A DNA stretch of 44,607 nt from Thiotrichaceae bacterium (GTDB lineage Bacteria; Pseudomonadota; Gammaproteobacteria; Thiotrichales; Thiotrichaceae): positions 1 through 44,607 of the forward strand of contig WFRR01000032.1 in the NCBI GenBank assembly GCA_015486375.1, in the 5' to 3' direction. The translations under genes were made by a program, and so were the position numbers. Of the stretch, positions 1 through 9,512 are shown one piece after another (the first letter of the stretch is position 1; the number at the start of each line of letters is the position of its first letter). Below the pieces are notes generated by a model. The model ran no database searches. It was not told where the DNA came from and saw only the letters and a program-made list of their open reading frames with translations.

Positions 1-1
1 A

Positions 2-388
2 TTAGATATATTTAGCGCACAATTGAGTAATCCGAATCAGTCTTTACAAAATCCCATTGTCGATTTTGCTCATTTAGTGCAACGATTACAGACGGGTGAA
101 CTCGATATTGAAGACACGGAAACCTTAATTGCCCGCGCCAGAGGCGATAAAACCCCACAACAACATGAGTTTGATCGTTGTTTTGGGGAGTTAGAGACGG
201 TTCGTCATACGGCTGATTTGAATAAACAGCACTACTTAGAGTATTTCCAAACCGAAGCCCAAGCCAATCATATGAGCGTCGAGCAATACATTGAAGATCA
301 AGACCAAATGGATTTTTGGCAAGAACTCTGCTCAACCCTCAAACAAAGTGAATATGCTATTCGGGATTTAATGACTCAGAATGTTTAG
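2..388 (+). CDS. Hypothetical protein, 5'-truncated by the window edge
   Basis: The reading frame is open from base 2 to a TAG at 386-388, so the true start probably lies outside the window; a TTG at 23 is the only start-like codon near the edge. The visible ~128 residues are soluble, charged and mostly helical in character, with no membrane segment, Cys motif or signal peptide. I do not recognise the family. The gene converges on yggX-mutY with a 21-bp gap. The opposite-strand frame over the same bases is a shadow, because this frame has the more protein-like composition. Confidence is moderate that it is coding and nil for function. Confidence 0.55.
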   Translation, partial: LDIFSAQLSNPNQSLQNPIVDFAHLVQRLQTGELDIEDTETLIARARGDKTPQQHEFDRCFGELETVRHTADLNKQHYLEYFQTEAQANHMSVEQYIEDQDQMDFWQELCSTLKQSEYAIRDLMTQNV

Positions 389-409
389 CGTCACTATTGA
401 TAAATCAGT

Positions 410-679
410 CTAGCTATTCGGTACGAAATTATCAATCTTGCTCGCACCTGAGCCAAAGAAGAACTTATCCATTTCTTCTTCTAAAAACGTGCGATCTTTA
501 GGATTAATCGGGCTTAAACGGTATTCATTCATTAGAATGGTTTGTTGCTTAACCCAGTTTTGCCATGCTTCTTGCGAGACATTATCAAAAATACGCTGAC
601 CTAAATCACCGGGGTAAGTAAGACGTTCTAAACCTTCTGCTTCACGTTTGAGTAAGACACAATTGACCATTCTGCTCAT
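410..679 (-). CDS. yggX: Fe(2+)-trafficking protein YggX
   Basis: An 89-aa small cytosolic protein of the YggX family, thought to support iron handling and protection of Fe-S clusters from oxidants. The N-terminal MVNCVLLKREAEGLE block with the conserved Cys, the PGDLGQRIF segment and the acidic C-terminal FLEEEMDKFFF stretch are all typical, and the length matches the family (about 90 aa). The ATG at 679 overlaps the mutY stop as ATGA, which fixes the start and implies translational coupling. The mutY-yggX pairing is conserved across gammaproteobacteria and fits, because MutY itself carries a [4Fe-4S] cluster. Confidence 0.95.
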   Translation of the reverse strand: MSRMVNCVLLKREAEGLERLTYPGDLGQRIFDNVSQEAWQNWVKQQTILMNEYRLSPINPKDRTFLEEEMDKFFFGSGASKIDNFVPNS

Positions 680-1794
680 GAGGTATTTTTCCTTTTAAGA
701 GTATTTAATAAGTAACTAATCGGCGCGGCAAGCCCACCCGAAAATTCTGTGTGAGTGTTATACCAGAGCTGATGATTTGCTTCCATTATCCTTGATGGCA
801 CTGTCTCTATTTGGACTAAATACGGGTGAATACGAAGATGAAAATGGCTAAAGGTGTGCATTCGTTCTGGCAATAAGCTGGCTTGCTCTAGTGCTATAGC
901 ATAATAGTCTAGTAACCACTCACCCGCTTGAGATTCCTGTTCAAATTGTGGAAAACTCCATAATCCGCCCCAAATACCGACTGATGGGCGTTTTTCAAGT
1001 AACACATCACCTGCCTTATTTTGTAGTATCAACATAATGGTATTTCGTTCGGGGATTTTCTTTTTGGGTTTAGCTTGTGGATAGTTTTGCACTTGTCCTG
1101 TGCGGAATACTTGGCAATCACTACACAAAGGGCAAACTGGGCAATCGGGCTTACTGCGTGTACATAACGTTGCACCTAAATCCATCATCGCTTGCGTATA
1201 ATCTGCATGACGCTGTGTAGGCTGTTGTTGTGGTAATAGCCTTTCTGCATATTCCCAAAGTTGTTTTTGTACTGCGCTAGAACCCGTCCAGCCTTCAACT
1301 TGGTAATAACGCGCTAATACCCGTTTTACATTACCGTCTAAAATGGCATGTTTTTGTTGATAAGCAATGGATAGAATTGCCCCTGCCGTTGATTTTCCAA
1401 TCCCTGATAAAGCAATAACAGCCTCTAAATCATCAGGAAAAATACCTTCGTGTTGATCTCGGATGGTTTGGGCAGCTTTATGTAAATTTCTGGCTCGGGC
1501 GTAATACCCCAGCCCTGACCAATGCTTTAATACTTCATCTTGTTCTGCATTGGCTAAACTTTCTAAGCTAGGGAAAGTTTGCATAAACTTAAGAAAATAG
1601 GGAATCACCGTATTAACCTGTGTTTGTTGCAACATAATTTCAGAAATCCAAACCCGATAAGCCGAACGATTTTCTTGCCAAGGTAAATTTTTACGACCGT
1701 GCTGATCAAACCAGATGAATATTCGCTCCGCAAAAGGCAGCGTTGTACTCTGAGTTTCTAAAGGCTGAATATGTAAATTAAGTTGTTGCGACAA
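676..1794 (-). CDS. mutY: A/G-specific adenine DNA glycosylase MutY
   Basis: This enzyme removes adenine mispaired with 8-oxoguanine in base-excision repair. The 372-aa protein has the HhH-GPD catalytic core, with the general-acid Glu52 in WISEIMLQQ, a helix-hairpin-helix SGIGKSTAGAI followed by the catalytic Asp in ILDGNVKRVL, and the [4Fe-4S] loop Cys211-X6-Cys218-X2-Cys221-X5-Cys227. A C-terminal NUDIX-like domain (about 250-370) for oxoG recognition follows. The start is a TTG at 1794; no ATG lies upstream of the catalytic core, so the first ~18 residues are less certain. It is followed directly by yggX with an ATGA overlap. Confidence 0.96.
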   Translation of the reverse strand: MSQQLNLHIQPLETQSTTLPFAERIFIWFDQHGRKNLPWQENRSAYRVWISEIMLQQTQVNTVIPYFLKFMQTFPSLESLANAEQDEVLKHWSGLGYYARARNLHKAAQTIRDQHEGIFPDDLEAVIALSGIGKSTAGAILSIAYQQKHAILDGNVKRVLARYYQVEGWTGSSAVQKQLWEYAERLLPQQQPTQRHADYTQAMMDLGATLCTRSKPDCPVCPLCSDCQVFRTGQVQNYPQAKPKKKIPERNTIMLILQNKAGDVLLEKRPSVGIWGGLWSFPQFEQESQAGEWLLDYYAIALEQASLLPERMHTFSHFHLRIHPYLVQIETVPSRIMEANHQLWYNTHTEFSGGLAAPISYLLNTLKRKNTS

Positions 1795-1958
1795 AATACT
1801 TGACCCTAAACAGTAAAATTTGCGCCTATATTAACGCGACAGTCCTTACTAATGTATAAAAACTGCTTTCACTCATCTGCTAGGAAGTTGGCTGATAATA
1901 TCAGTGAAAATACGCTATGATTAGTTCACTATTAAGCTGAATCATCACTCCAATAACA

Positions 1959-2270
1959 ATGAAGCTACTCCTTATTATCTTTAGTTTTTTATTAATTACA
2001 CTTTTTTCTCGTCTCTGGATCGGTCAGGGCAGCTATCCTGATGTTTGGTATTTAGAAAAGAAAATTAAGCAACAGGAAGAAGCCAATGAAAAACAAATCA
2101 CAAAAAATAAACGTTTATCCGCAGAACTTAAAGACTTACAGGCGAATGGGGATGTTATCGAAGAATATGCCCGTGATGAATTAGGCATGATTCGCAAAGG
2201 CGAAACATTTTACCAAGTCATTTTAGAGAAAGAAGTGAACAGGAAGCAAGCCCATGCAAAATCTCAATAA
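1959..2270 (+). CDS. ftsB: Cell division protein FtsB
   Basis: A 103-aa bitopic septal-ring protein that forms the FtsQLB complex. One N-terminal membrane helix (about residues 2-20) is followed by a Lys/Glu-rich coiled coil (about 30-62) and the family's end motif EEYARDELGMIRKGETFYQV. The length is normal. It is the first gene of a packed set with ispD, which it overlaps by 17 bp; ftsB-ispD adjacency is a common gammaproteobacterial arrangement and supports both calls. Confidence 0.94.
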   Translation: MKLLLIIFSFLLITLFSRLWIGQGSYPDVWYLEKKIKQQEEANEKQITKNKRLSAELKDLQANGDVIEEYARDELGMIRKGETFYQVILEKEVNRKQAHAKSQ

Positions 2271-3009
2271 TGGTGTGGAGAATGCTATTGATCAAGCAGA
2301 AATTTGGGTGGTTATTCCAGCAGCAGGGGTAGGCAAGCGAATGCAAGCCGATCGTCCTAAGCAATATCTGCCTTTATTAGGTAAAACGGTATTGGAACAT
2401 ACCTTAGACTGCTTTCTTCAACAGCCTAAAATTATGGGTATTATTATTGCATTAAGTCAGGACGACCCTTATTGGGAAACATTATCTATCTCCAAACAAA
2501 AGCCCATTTATACGGTAGAGGGTGGTTCAGAGAGAAGTGATTCTGTTTTAAATGCGCTTAATTATTTAAACGATCATTTAGATACTCGCAATAATCATTG
2601 GGTGATGGTGCATGATGCCGCTCGACCTTGTTTATCTTCAGAAGATATTGAATTGTTACTCAGTGAATCAATACATGATCCCGTGGGTGGAATTCTTGCC
2701 GCACCTGTTAAAGACACCATGAAACGGGCTTATACAAAAAATTCAGAATTCCAACGTATTGCCCAGACTGAATCCCGCGAGCATTTATATCATGCGTTAA
2801 CCCCACAAATGTTTCCCTTAGCAACATTGCGTTCTGCTTTGCAATCCGCTTTGGATAAGCAAATTACGATTACAGATGATGCTTCCGCAATGGAATATCA
2901 AGGCTTATCACCCCGATTAATTATGGGAAATGCCAATAATATTAAAATTACTCATCCGAGTGATTTACCCTTGGCAGAATTCTTTCTTTCCCACAAGGAC
3001 AAAACGTAA
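2254..3009 (+). CDS. ispD: 2-C-methyl-D-erythritol 4-phosphate cytidylyltransferase
   Basis: IspD makes CDP-methylerythritol in the non-mevalonate (MEP) isoprenoid pathway. The 251-aa protein starts with [19 protein letters not shown], the nucleotide-binding loop with the conserved Arg and Lys, and contains the HDAARPCL and TDDASAMEY motifs of the active site. It starts inside ftsB at an ATG preceded by AGGAAG and ends in a TAATG overlap with ispF. The next pathway step but one is therefore encoded immediately downstream. Confidence 0.97.
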   Translation: MQNLNNGVENAIDQAEIWVVIPAAGVGKRMQADRPKQYLPLLGKTVLEHTLDCFLQQPKIMGIIIALSQDDPYWETLSISKQKPIYTVEGGSERSDSVLNALNYLNDHLDTRNNHWVMVHDAARPCLSSEDIELLLSESIHDPVGGILAAPVKDTMKRAYTKNSEFQRIAQTESREHLYHALTPQMFPLATLRSALQSALDKQITITDDASAMEYQGLSPRLIMGNANNIKITHPSDLPLAEFFLSHKDKT

Positions 3010-3491
3010 TGCGTATTGGTCACGGTTATGATGTACATGCTTTCACTACAGGCAATCAAATTGTTTTAGGTGGGGTAAAGATTCCTCATTCACACGGCTT
3101 AAAAGCACATTCTGATGGTGATGTGTTAATTCATGCCTTATGTGATGCCTTACTCGGAGCATTAGCCTTGGGTGATATTGGTAAACATTTTCCCGATACG
3201 TCAGCACAATTTGAAAATATTGATAGTCGTATTTTATTACGTAAAGTTAAACAGTTAATCCAATCAGAGAGCTATCAACTTGTTAATTTAGATTGTACCT
3301 TGGTGGTGCAAACTCCGAAGATGTCACCTCATATTGAACAAATGCGCCGTAATCTTGCCCAAGATCTAGGTTGTAATAAAAATCAAGTCAGTGTTAAAGC
3401 CACAACAACCGAAAAACTTGGCTTTACTGGACGCAAAGAAGGCATTGCTGCACATGTTGTAGTACTACTAGAAAAAGGAACAGACGTATGA
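3009..3491 (+). CDS. ispF: 2-C-methyl-D-erythritol 2,4-cyclodiphosphate synthase
   Basis: IspF cyclises CDP-ME 2-phosphate in the MEP pathway. The metal ligands Asp8 and His10 are visible in GHGYDVHAF. The conserved segments [28 protein letters not shown] and the C-terminal [17 protein letters not shown] are present, and the 160-aa length is typical of the trimeric enzyme. It overlaps ispD by 1 nt and the next gene by 4 nt (ATGA), so ftsB-ispD-ispF-peptidase probably form one transcript. Confidence 0.97.
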   Translation: MRIGHGYDVHAFTTGNQIVLGGVKIPHSHGLKAHSDGDVLIHALCDALLGALALGDIGKHFPDTSAQFENIDSRILLRKVKQLIQSESYQLVNLDCTLVVQTPKMSPHIEQMRRNLAQDLGCNKNQVSVKATTTEKLGFTGRKEGIAAHVVVLLEKGTDV

Positions 3492-4294
3492 AATTTTTAA
3501 ACACAGGACTAATGCTCTGCATAATAAGTTTAACTGCCTCCACAGCGATTGCATATGATGATGATCACGACCATGCTAAACCTGCACCTGTACTCATTGC
3601 AGATAACAGCCCGAAGAACCAAAGTACGCCTATTGATACAAATTTTGTGATGGGAAAATTTGAACCTAAATCACATCCTAATTTTGTGCCTATTGCGGCT
3701 AAATATGCAAATCGTAACGGTTTATATTTACAAAAATCAGCTTATCAAGCTTTTAAAAATATGCATGCGGATGCTGCAAAAGCGGGTGTTCAACTGCAAA
3801 TTCGTTCTGCAAGTCGTAATTTTAATTATCAAAAAGGTATTTGGGAGCGTAAATGGACAGGACAAACGAAAGTATCAGGTCAAAATTTAGCTAAGACACA
3901 GCCTAATCCTGTGCAACGAGCTAAGACTATTTTACGTTATAGCTCCATGCCCGGTAGTTCACGCCATCACTGGGGAACCGATATTGATTTAAATTCGTTT
4001 GAAAATAGTTGGTTCTCAACAGGTAAAGGTCTAAAGCTTTATCAGTGGTTACAAAACAATGCCGCTAACTATGGTTTTTGCCAAGTATATACTTCTAAAA
4101 CTCAAACAGCCCGAACAGGCTATGAAGAAGAGAAATGGCATTGGTCTTATCGTCCATTGGCGAGAGAATATACAGCCTTTGCGAAACAATATATCAATGC
4201 ACAACAATTTACAGGTTTTAAAGGGGCTAAGGCTGCAGCTGATGTACAAATTGTTAAACGCTATATATTAGGAATTAATCCCGCTTGTTTTTAA
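3488..4294 (+). CDS. M15-family (VanY-like) D,D-/L,D-carboxypeptidase, exported
   Basis: A 268-aa protein with an N-terminal signal peptide (about 22 residues ending TAIA) followed by a His/Asp-rich spacer DDDHDH. The zinc-peptidase signature of M15B enzymes is clear: [12 protein letters not shown] (about 158-169) supplies His and Asp ligands, and EEKWHWSY (about 214-221) supplies the catalytic Glu and third His ligand. It likely trims peptidoglycan stem peptides in the periplasm. The ATGA overlap with ispF and an AAGGA Shine-Dalgarno fix the start. I cannot tell whether the cleaved bond is D,D or L,D. Confidence 0.88.
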   Translation: MKFLNTGLMLCIISLTASTAIAYDDDHDHAKPAPVLIADNSPKNQSTPIDTNFVMGKFEPKSHPNFVPIAAKYANRNGLYLQKSAYQAFKNMHADAAKAGVQLQIRSASRNFNYQKGIWERKWTGQTKVSGQNLAKTQPNPVQRAKTILRYSSMPGSSRHHWGTDIDLNSFENSWFSTGKGLKLYQWLQNNAANYGFCQVYTSKTQTARTGYEEEKWHWSYRPLAREYTAFAKQYINAQQFTGFKGAKAAADVQIVKRYILGINPACF

Positions 4295-4386
4295 GTACTC
4301 AATACTTTTAGTATGATTAGCACTTTTATATCATCAGGTAATATGATTACACTTGATGATTGATTGAATTTTGAGATTTTTTATTT

Positions 4387-4947
4387 ATGGCAAAGCAACT
4401 TCCTGCTAAACAGCAACAAATTATCCAATCCCATGCTGCAATGATTGTACTGATTGCACAAGCGACTCAAAACTCCAGTTTACGTCCACAGTTGGATACG
4501 GTATTAGCCGCAACGGAAAAAAATGGCTGGAGAGCTTTAGGTAAAGCGATCCGAGCAATCATGGCAGGAGAGCGTTCTACACGTTCTTTACTTTCCCCTC
4601 TCGATGAAGAAGACCGTATTATTATTATGGCGGTGTTACAAGGTATTCAAAACCCTAATAGTTTGCCTAATCCTAATCAACAGTCGGATGCAGGTGATGC
4701 CGCCCCTGCCATTGCACAAATTGTCTATATGGCAGCCCAAGGCGATGCTCAAAGCAAAATTATGCTCGGAGGAATGGCGGATCAAATGCGTAAAGCAGGC
4801 GGAGATATGGCGCGTTTAAGTAGTATTATGAAACGCCTTATTGACGGTGAACGAGATATGAAAATTTTATCTCGTGGTATGGGTGAAGACGGTAAGAGGT
4901 TAGTCTTATCCATTTTAGAAAAATTGGATGAATTAGACCAGAACTAG
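4387..4947 (+). CDS. Hypothetical protein built from two internal repeats
   Basis: A 186-aa cytosolic protein of unknown family. It consists of two related halves (about residues 16-87 and 107-180) joined by a Pro/Asn/Gln-rich linker NPNSLPNPNQQS. In each half a GER motif (61-63 and 154-156) sits 93 residues apart in the same helical context, and flanking positions align without gaps over ~40 residues. The two stop codons of this gene and convergent rng share the palindrome CTAG at 4944-4947. The composition suggests an all-helical bundle. No catalytic motif or membrane segment is seen, so I assign no function. Confidence 0.8.
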   Translation: MAKQLPAKQQQIIQSHAAMIVLIAQATQNSSLRPQLDTVLAATEKNGWRALGKAIRAIMAGERSTRSLLSPLDEEDRIIIMAVLQGIQNPNSLPNPNQQSDAGDAAPAIAQIVYMAAQGDAQSKIMLGGMADQMRKAGGDMARLSSIMKRLIDGERDMKILSRGMGEDGKRLVLSILEKLDELDQN

Positions 4948-6395
4948 ACTAAAACCACATCGAAGTTTTCTTGTGAATACAATAACTCTGCCTGAAAACG
5001 AATCGGTTTATTAATAAAGGTTTCTAGCTCCAATAGTGCATCGGCTTCTTCATCAATAATTAAATCTACCACTTCCTGAGAAGCCAGCACTAATAAGCCT
5101 TTGGAATCAAATTGACGCGATTCACGTAATAATTCTCTAAAAATCTCATAACAAACAGTTTCAGCGGTTTTAACATAACCTTGTCCATTACAGGTGGGAC
5201 AGGTTTCACATAAGATATGTTCTAAACTTTCGCGGGTACGTTTGCGAGTCATTTCTACCAAACCCAGCGAAGATAAGGTACTGATATAAGTTTTTGCATG
5301 GTCTTTTTCTAAAGAATTTTCCAGTGCTGTAACAACTTGTTTACGATGTTCTTTAGTTTCCATATCAATGAAATCAAGGATAATAATACCGCCTAAATTA
5401 CGTAAACGCAGTTGACGTGCAATCGCATGAGCCGCTTCTAAATTCGTTTTGAATATTGTCTCTTCTAAATTACGATGTCCGACAAAACCACCTGTATTAA
5501 CATCAATCGTGGTCATGGCTTCGGTTTGATCAATAATCAAATAGCCACCTGACTTCAACATCACCTTTTTCTCTAAGGCTTTTTGAATTTCATCTTCAAC
5601 ATTATGTAAATCAAAAATAGGACGTTCGCCAGGGTAATGTGTAACGCAATCGGCTAATTCAGGAATATAAGAAACACAAAATTGTTTAACCCGTTTCGCT
5701 GTTTCGCGTGAATCAATATGAATTTTTTCTAATACTTCGCCCACCATGTCACGAATAACGCGATGAACTAAGGGTAAATCAGAGTAGATTAAGGAGCTAG
5801 TTTCAGCCACATCAACAGATTCCATTACGCAGCTCCACACTTTACATAAAAACAGCACGTCACGTAATAACACATCATCACTAACGCCTTCTGCTGCGGT
5901 ACGAATAATATAACCAAATTTTTTATTCGATTTTTTACAAAAATCAGCCACTAGATTTTTTAAACGATCTCGTTCTTCAGCATCGGTAATTTTACTAGAA
6001 ATACCAATATTTTGACTATCAGGCATTAAAACAATATAACGAGAAGGAATCGTTAAATACGAGGTAATTCGTGCACCTTTAGAACCGAGTGGATCTTTAA
6101 TCACTTGAACTAATAAATTTTTACCTTCATAAAGCAAATTTTCAATACTAAATTTTTCTTCTGAGGAAGGTGGCATTACATCAGAGACATGCAAAAAAGC
6201 TGCCTTTTCTAAGCCAATATCTACAAAAGCGGCTTCCATTCCAGGTAAAACCCGAACAACACGACCTTTATAAATTCTGCCAACAATCCCTTTTCTATTT
6301 TCACGCTCAATTTGCAATTCTTGCAAAATGCCATTTTCTAGCAGTGCAACCCGTGTTTCTTGAGGGGTAATATTAATTAGTAATTCGGCACTCAT
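4944..6395 (-). CDS. rng: Ribonuclease G
   Basis: An RNase E/G family endonuclease that trims the 16S rRNA 5' end and decays some mRNAs. The 483-aa length matches RNase G and lacks the long C-terminal scaffold of RNase E. Visible features are the S1-domain segment VDIGLEKAAFLHVSDV (about 59-74), the catalytic TIDVNTGGFVG motif (about 296-306) and the zinc-link CPTCNGQG (about 403-410). The N-terminal AELLINITPQETRVAL is typical. It converges on the 186-aa gene with a 4-bp overlap of stops. Confidence 0.95.
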   Translation of the reverse strand: MSAELLINITPQETRVALLENGILQELQIERENRKGIVGRIYKGRVVRVLPGMEAAFVDIGLEKAAFLHVSDVMPPSSEEKFSIENLLYEGKNLLVQVIKDPLGSKGARITSYLTIPSRYIVLMPDSQNIGISSKITDAEERDRLKNLVADFCKKSNKKFGYIIRTAAEGVSDDVLLRDVLFLCKVWSCVMESVDVAETSSLIYSDLPLVHRVIRDMVGEVLEKIHIDSRETAKRVKQFCVSYIPELADCVTHYPGERPIFDLHNVEDEIQKALEKKVMLKSGGYLIIDQTEAMTTIDVNTGGFVGHRNLEETIFKTNLEAAHAIARQLRLRNLGGIIILDFIDMETKEHRKQVVTALENSLEKDHAKTYISTLSSLGLVEMTRKRTRESLEHILCETCPTCNGQGYVKTAETVCYEIFRELLRESRQFDSKGLLVLASQEVVDLIIDEEADALLELETFINKPIRFQAELLYSQENFDVVLV

Positions 6396-6598
6396 GCTTT
6401 GTTCTCATTATGGTGTTAGGGATATATAGCACTTTTAATATTTATTTTTTCAAATGGAGTTGAATCATTTACCGTGATAGTAACATTCAGCTTGTAGGAA
6501 GTTTATAGTATTTTAATGTGGAAACTTTAAACGTATTGACCCAGTCATCTCGTGTTAATCTTATAGTTAAATTTTATACTGATATAGGTATAACTAAT

Positions 6599-8293
6599 AT
6601 GTTGAATGTACAGATAAATCTATCCCCCATTGTCCAGCAACTTATGCTTGAGAAAAACCTAAATGCAAGCCTAATGTATAAGTTAGCTCAGCAAGCTCTA
6701 GAAGAAAAAACCGCTTTATTGGCGTTGTTATTGCATAAACACTTACTAAATGACATAGACATTAGCCATGCTTTTGCCCAACTGTATCAATTCCCCGTAA
6801 TGGATATTCAGGTTGAACATTCTGTAAGATCGTTATTAAGTATTGAACAGTTATTAGACTTACAACTATTACCACTAAGACAACAAATGAATCATCTCAG
6901 TGTAGCTTTAGCTGATCCAGACAAGCTTGATCGTTTGGAAGAAATACGAACGCAAACAGGTCTAAACCCCACACCTGTTATTGTGCCTTATAGTCAATTA
7001 CAGCACTATTTTGTACAACGTAAACAAGAGCAAAAATTAAAACGCGATAGAGGCGGATTACGTATTGCACCAGACACCTATCAACAACCTTATCTATTGA
7101 ATATTGAAGTCTTAAAACGTTTTGAACAAGAAAGCGATGCTATTTCTCAGTTTGTGCATTACATGCTAAAACACGCAATTCAATATCAAGTTTCTGATAT
7201 TCATATCGAGTCTTATGAAAATATTTTTCGAATTCGCTATCGCATGGACGGTATTTTAACCGTTGTTGCTACTCCCCCTAAAAAGATAGCCACACAATTA
7301 ATTTCTCGTTTAAAAGTCTTAGCGCGTTTAAATAGCTCAGAACGTCGTATTCCACAAGATGGAAATATTCATTTTTTATATAAAAATAGCCGTAAAAAAA
7401 TGGATTTTCGGATGAACACTTTACCCACCTTATACGGTGAAAAAGTGGTGTTACGTTTATTGGATGCGGCTAATGTACAGATAAGTATTGATCAACTCGG
7501 CTTTACAGAACAGCAAAAAGCCACCTATCTACAGGCGTTAAAAAAACCTGAAGGCATGATTCTGGTCACAGGACCCACGGGAAGTGGTAAAACGGTCACC
7601 TTGTACTCAGGTTTAAGTATCCTCAATCAACCTGAACGCAATATCGCTACCGTTGAAGATCCGATTGAAATTCAGTTAGCAGGCATTAATCAAGTCAATA
7701 TTAACCCTAAAGTGGGTCTAAATTTTGCTACCGCCTTAAAAGCATTTTTACGTCAAGACCCTGATGTGATTATGTTAGGTGAGATTCGTGATATGGAAAC
7801 AGCCGAAATAGCTTTAAAAGCCGCACAAACAGGGCATCTGGTACTCTCAACATTACATACCAATAGCGCACCTGAAACCTTAACTCGTTTAGCCAATATT
7901 GGCATTCCTGCCTTTAATATTGCCTCTTCCGTTAGTTTAGTAATTGCACAACGCTTAGTACGCCGCTTATGTACTTGTAAACAAGAAACTCATATTGATA
8001 GTGAAGCATTGCTCTATCACGGTTTTCACAAAACGGAAGTAGAAACCCTAAAAGTTTATCAAGCGGTAGGTTGTTCCCAATGTTCTAAAGGCTATAAAGG
8101 TCGTGTAGGAATTTATCAAGTTATGCCTATTTCTGATGCGATGCGACAAATTATTATGTCAGGCGGTAATGCACTCAATTTAGAACAACAAGCGCATCGT
8201 GAAGCCATTCTTAATTTACATGAAGCAGGTTTGAATAAAGTCCGTGAAGGCATTACCAGTATTGAAGAAATTGATCGTGTGACCCACACATAA
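6599..8293 (+). CDS. pilB: Type IV pilus assembly ATPase PilB
   Basis: The hexameric extension motor of type IV pili. The frame is open from a GTG at 6518, but the ATG at 6599 (MLNVQINLSP) gives 564 aa, the usual PilB length, so I prefer it. An N-terminal MshEN/T2SSE-N domain precedes the ATPase core. The core has Walker A GPTGSGKT (about 325-332), the Asp box TVEDPIE, Walker B VIMLGEIRD and the His box LSTLHTNSAPETLTRL. A tetracysteine zinc site follows (CTC and CSQC) ahead of GYKGRVGIYQV. It is the first gene of pilB-pilC-pilD; no pilA pilin lies in the window. Confidence 0.95.
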   Translation: MLNVQINLSPIVQQLMLEKNLNASLMYKLAQQALEEKTALLALLLHKHLLNDIDISHAFAQLYQFPVMDIQVEHSVRSLLSIEQLLDLQLLPLRQQMNHLSVALADPDKLDRLEEIRTQTGLNPTPVIVPYSQLQHYFVQRKQEQKLKRDRGGLRIAPDTYQQPYLLNIEVLKRFEQESDAISQFVHYMLKHAIQYQVSDIHIESYENIFRIRYRMDGILTVVATPPKKIATQLISRLKVLARLNSSERRIPQDGNIHFLYKNSRKKMDFRMNTLPTLYGEKVVLRLLDAANVQISIDQLGFTEQQKATYLQALKKPEGMILVTGPTGSGKTVTLYSGLSILNQPERNIATVEDPIEIQLAGINQVNINPKVGLNFATALKAFLRQDPDVIMLGEIRDMETAEIALKAAQTGHLVLSTLHTNSAPETLTRLANIGIPAFNIASSVSLVIAQRLVRRLCTCKQETHIDSEALLYHGFHKTEVETLKVYQAVGCSQCSKGYKGRVGIYQVMPISDAMRQIIMSGGNALNLEQQAHREAILNLHEAGLNKVREGITSIEEIDRVTHT

Positions 8294-8296
8294 ACT

Positions 8297-9508
8297 ATGA
8301 CTGATCAGCGTAGAAAAGAGTCCTATTTTGTTTGGGTTGGTATCAATCAACAGGGCGTAAAAATTCGGGGTGAGCGTCAAGCTGCTAATGCACAGCTTGT
8401 ACGAATTAATTTACGTCGTGAAGGCATTACTACTCACTCTATCCGTAAAAAACCTCGACCGTTATTTAAACCTAAAATTACCGCGACAGAGATTGCCCAA
8501 TTTTCTCGTCAGCTTACGATTATGTTAGAAGCGGGTATTCCGATTGTGCAAGCGTTGGATTCCATTGCAAAGGGCTATGAAAATCCGTCTTTATCTCATC
8601 TTGTTAAGGAGATTAAACAAGATATTGAAGAAGGCAGTAGTCTTGCCAAAGCCATTCAACAACAACCTAAATATTTTGATGACTTATTTGTTAGCCTTGT
8701 TACCGCAGGTGAATATGCAGGCACATTGGAAAATATGCTGAATGAATTAGCCAATTATCAAGAAAAGATTCAAGCCCTTAAAGCCAAAGTTAAAAAATCT
8801 ATGCTTTATCCTCTATTTGTCCTCTCTGCGACCAGTATTATTTTTGGCTTAATGTTAATTTTTGTGATTCCACAGTTTAAACAAGTATTTAGTAACTTAA
8901 ATGCTCAGTTACCTGCGTTTACTTTATTATTGATTGATCTATCCGATTGGTTACAAAACTCATGGTGGAAATTAGTCTTGAGCTTAGCTGTGTCAGGCTA
9001 TGTATTTTTATGGGCAAAACATCGTTTTAAAGGACTTCAATATTGGCTAGATCGTGTACTGCTTAAACTGCCTTTAATTGGCAAAATTAGTCAATTTTCT
9101 GCCATCGCCCGTTTTTCTCGCACTTTGTCGATTATGTTTGCAGCAGGTGTACCTTTAGTAGAAGCTATGGACTCTGTTGCAGGCAGTACAGGTAATCAAA
9201 TTTATAAACAAGCAACGTTAAATATCAAACAAGATATTTCACAGGGTTTGCCTCTTTTTTCTGCCATGCAAAATCAACAGCTATTCCCCAATATGGTGAT
9301 ACAAATGACTAAAGTAGGGGAAGAGTCGGGACGTGTTGATGAGATGTTGGCACGCGTTGCTAATTATTATGAAGATTATGTCGATAATTTAACTGAAAGC
9401 TTGGTAAAACAAATTGAGCCACTGATTATGCTCCTAATTGGAGGGTTGGTGGGTGCATTAGTGATTGCCATGTATTTGCCGATATTTAAGCTGGGAGAAG
9501 CAATTTAG
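8297..9508 (+). CDS. pilC: Type IV pilus inner-membrane platform protein PilC
   Basis: A 403-aa polytopic protein on which PilB acts. It contains two T2SSF domains (about residues 65-190 and 270-393), each with the ARFSRTLSIMFAAGVPLVEA-type helix; the first copy reads QFSRQLTIMLEAGIPIVQAL. Three hydrophobic membrane segments are visible near 168-190, 215-235 and 372-395. It begins 3 bp after the pilB stop, so the two are almost certainly co-translated, and pilD follows after 4 bp. Confidence 0.95.
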   Translation: MTDQRRKESYFVWVGINQQGVKIRGERQAANAQLVRINLRREGITTHSIRKKPRPLFKPKITATEIAQFSRQLTIMLEAGIPIVQALDSIAKGYENPSLSHLVKEIKQDIEEGSSLAKAIQQQPKYFDDLFVSLVTAGEYAGTLENMLNELANYQEKIQALKAKVKKSMLYPLFVLSATSIIFGLMLIFVIPQFKQVFSNLNAQLPAFTLLLIDLSDWLQNSWWKLVLSLAVSGYVFLWAKHRFKGLQYWLDRVLLKLPLIGKISQFSAIARFSRTLSIMFAAGVPLVEAMDSVAGSTGNQIYKQATLNIKQDISQGLPLFSAMQNQQLFPNMVIQMTKVGEESGRVDEMLARVANYYEDYVDNLTESLVKQIEPLIMLLIGGLVGALVIAMYLPIFKLGEAI

Positions 9509-9512
9509 ATCG

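Noticed and set aside
6518-6598. 27-residue N-terminal extension of PilB from GTG
   Set aside because: The ATG at 6599 gives normal PilB length and the extension has no family similarity.
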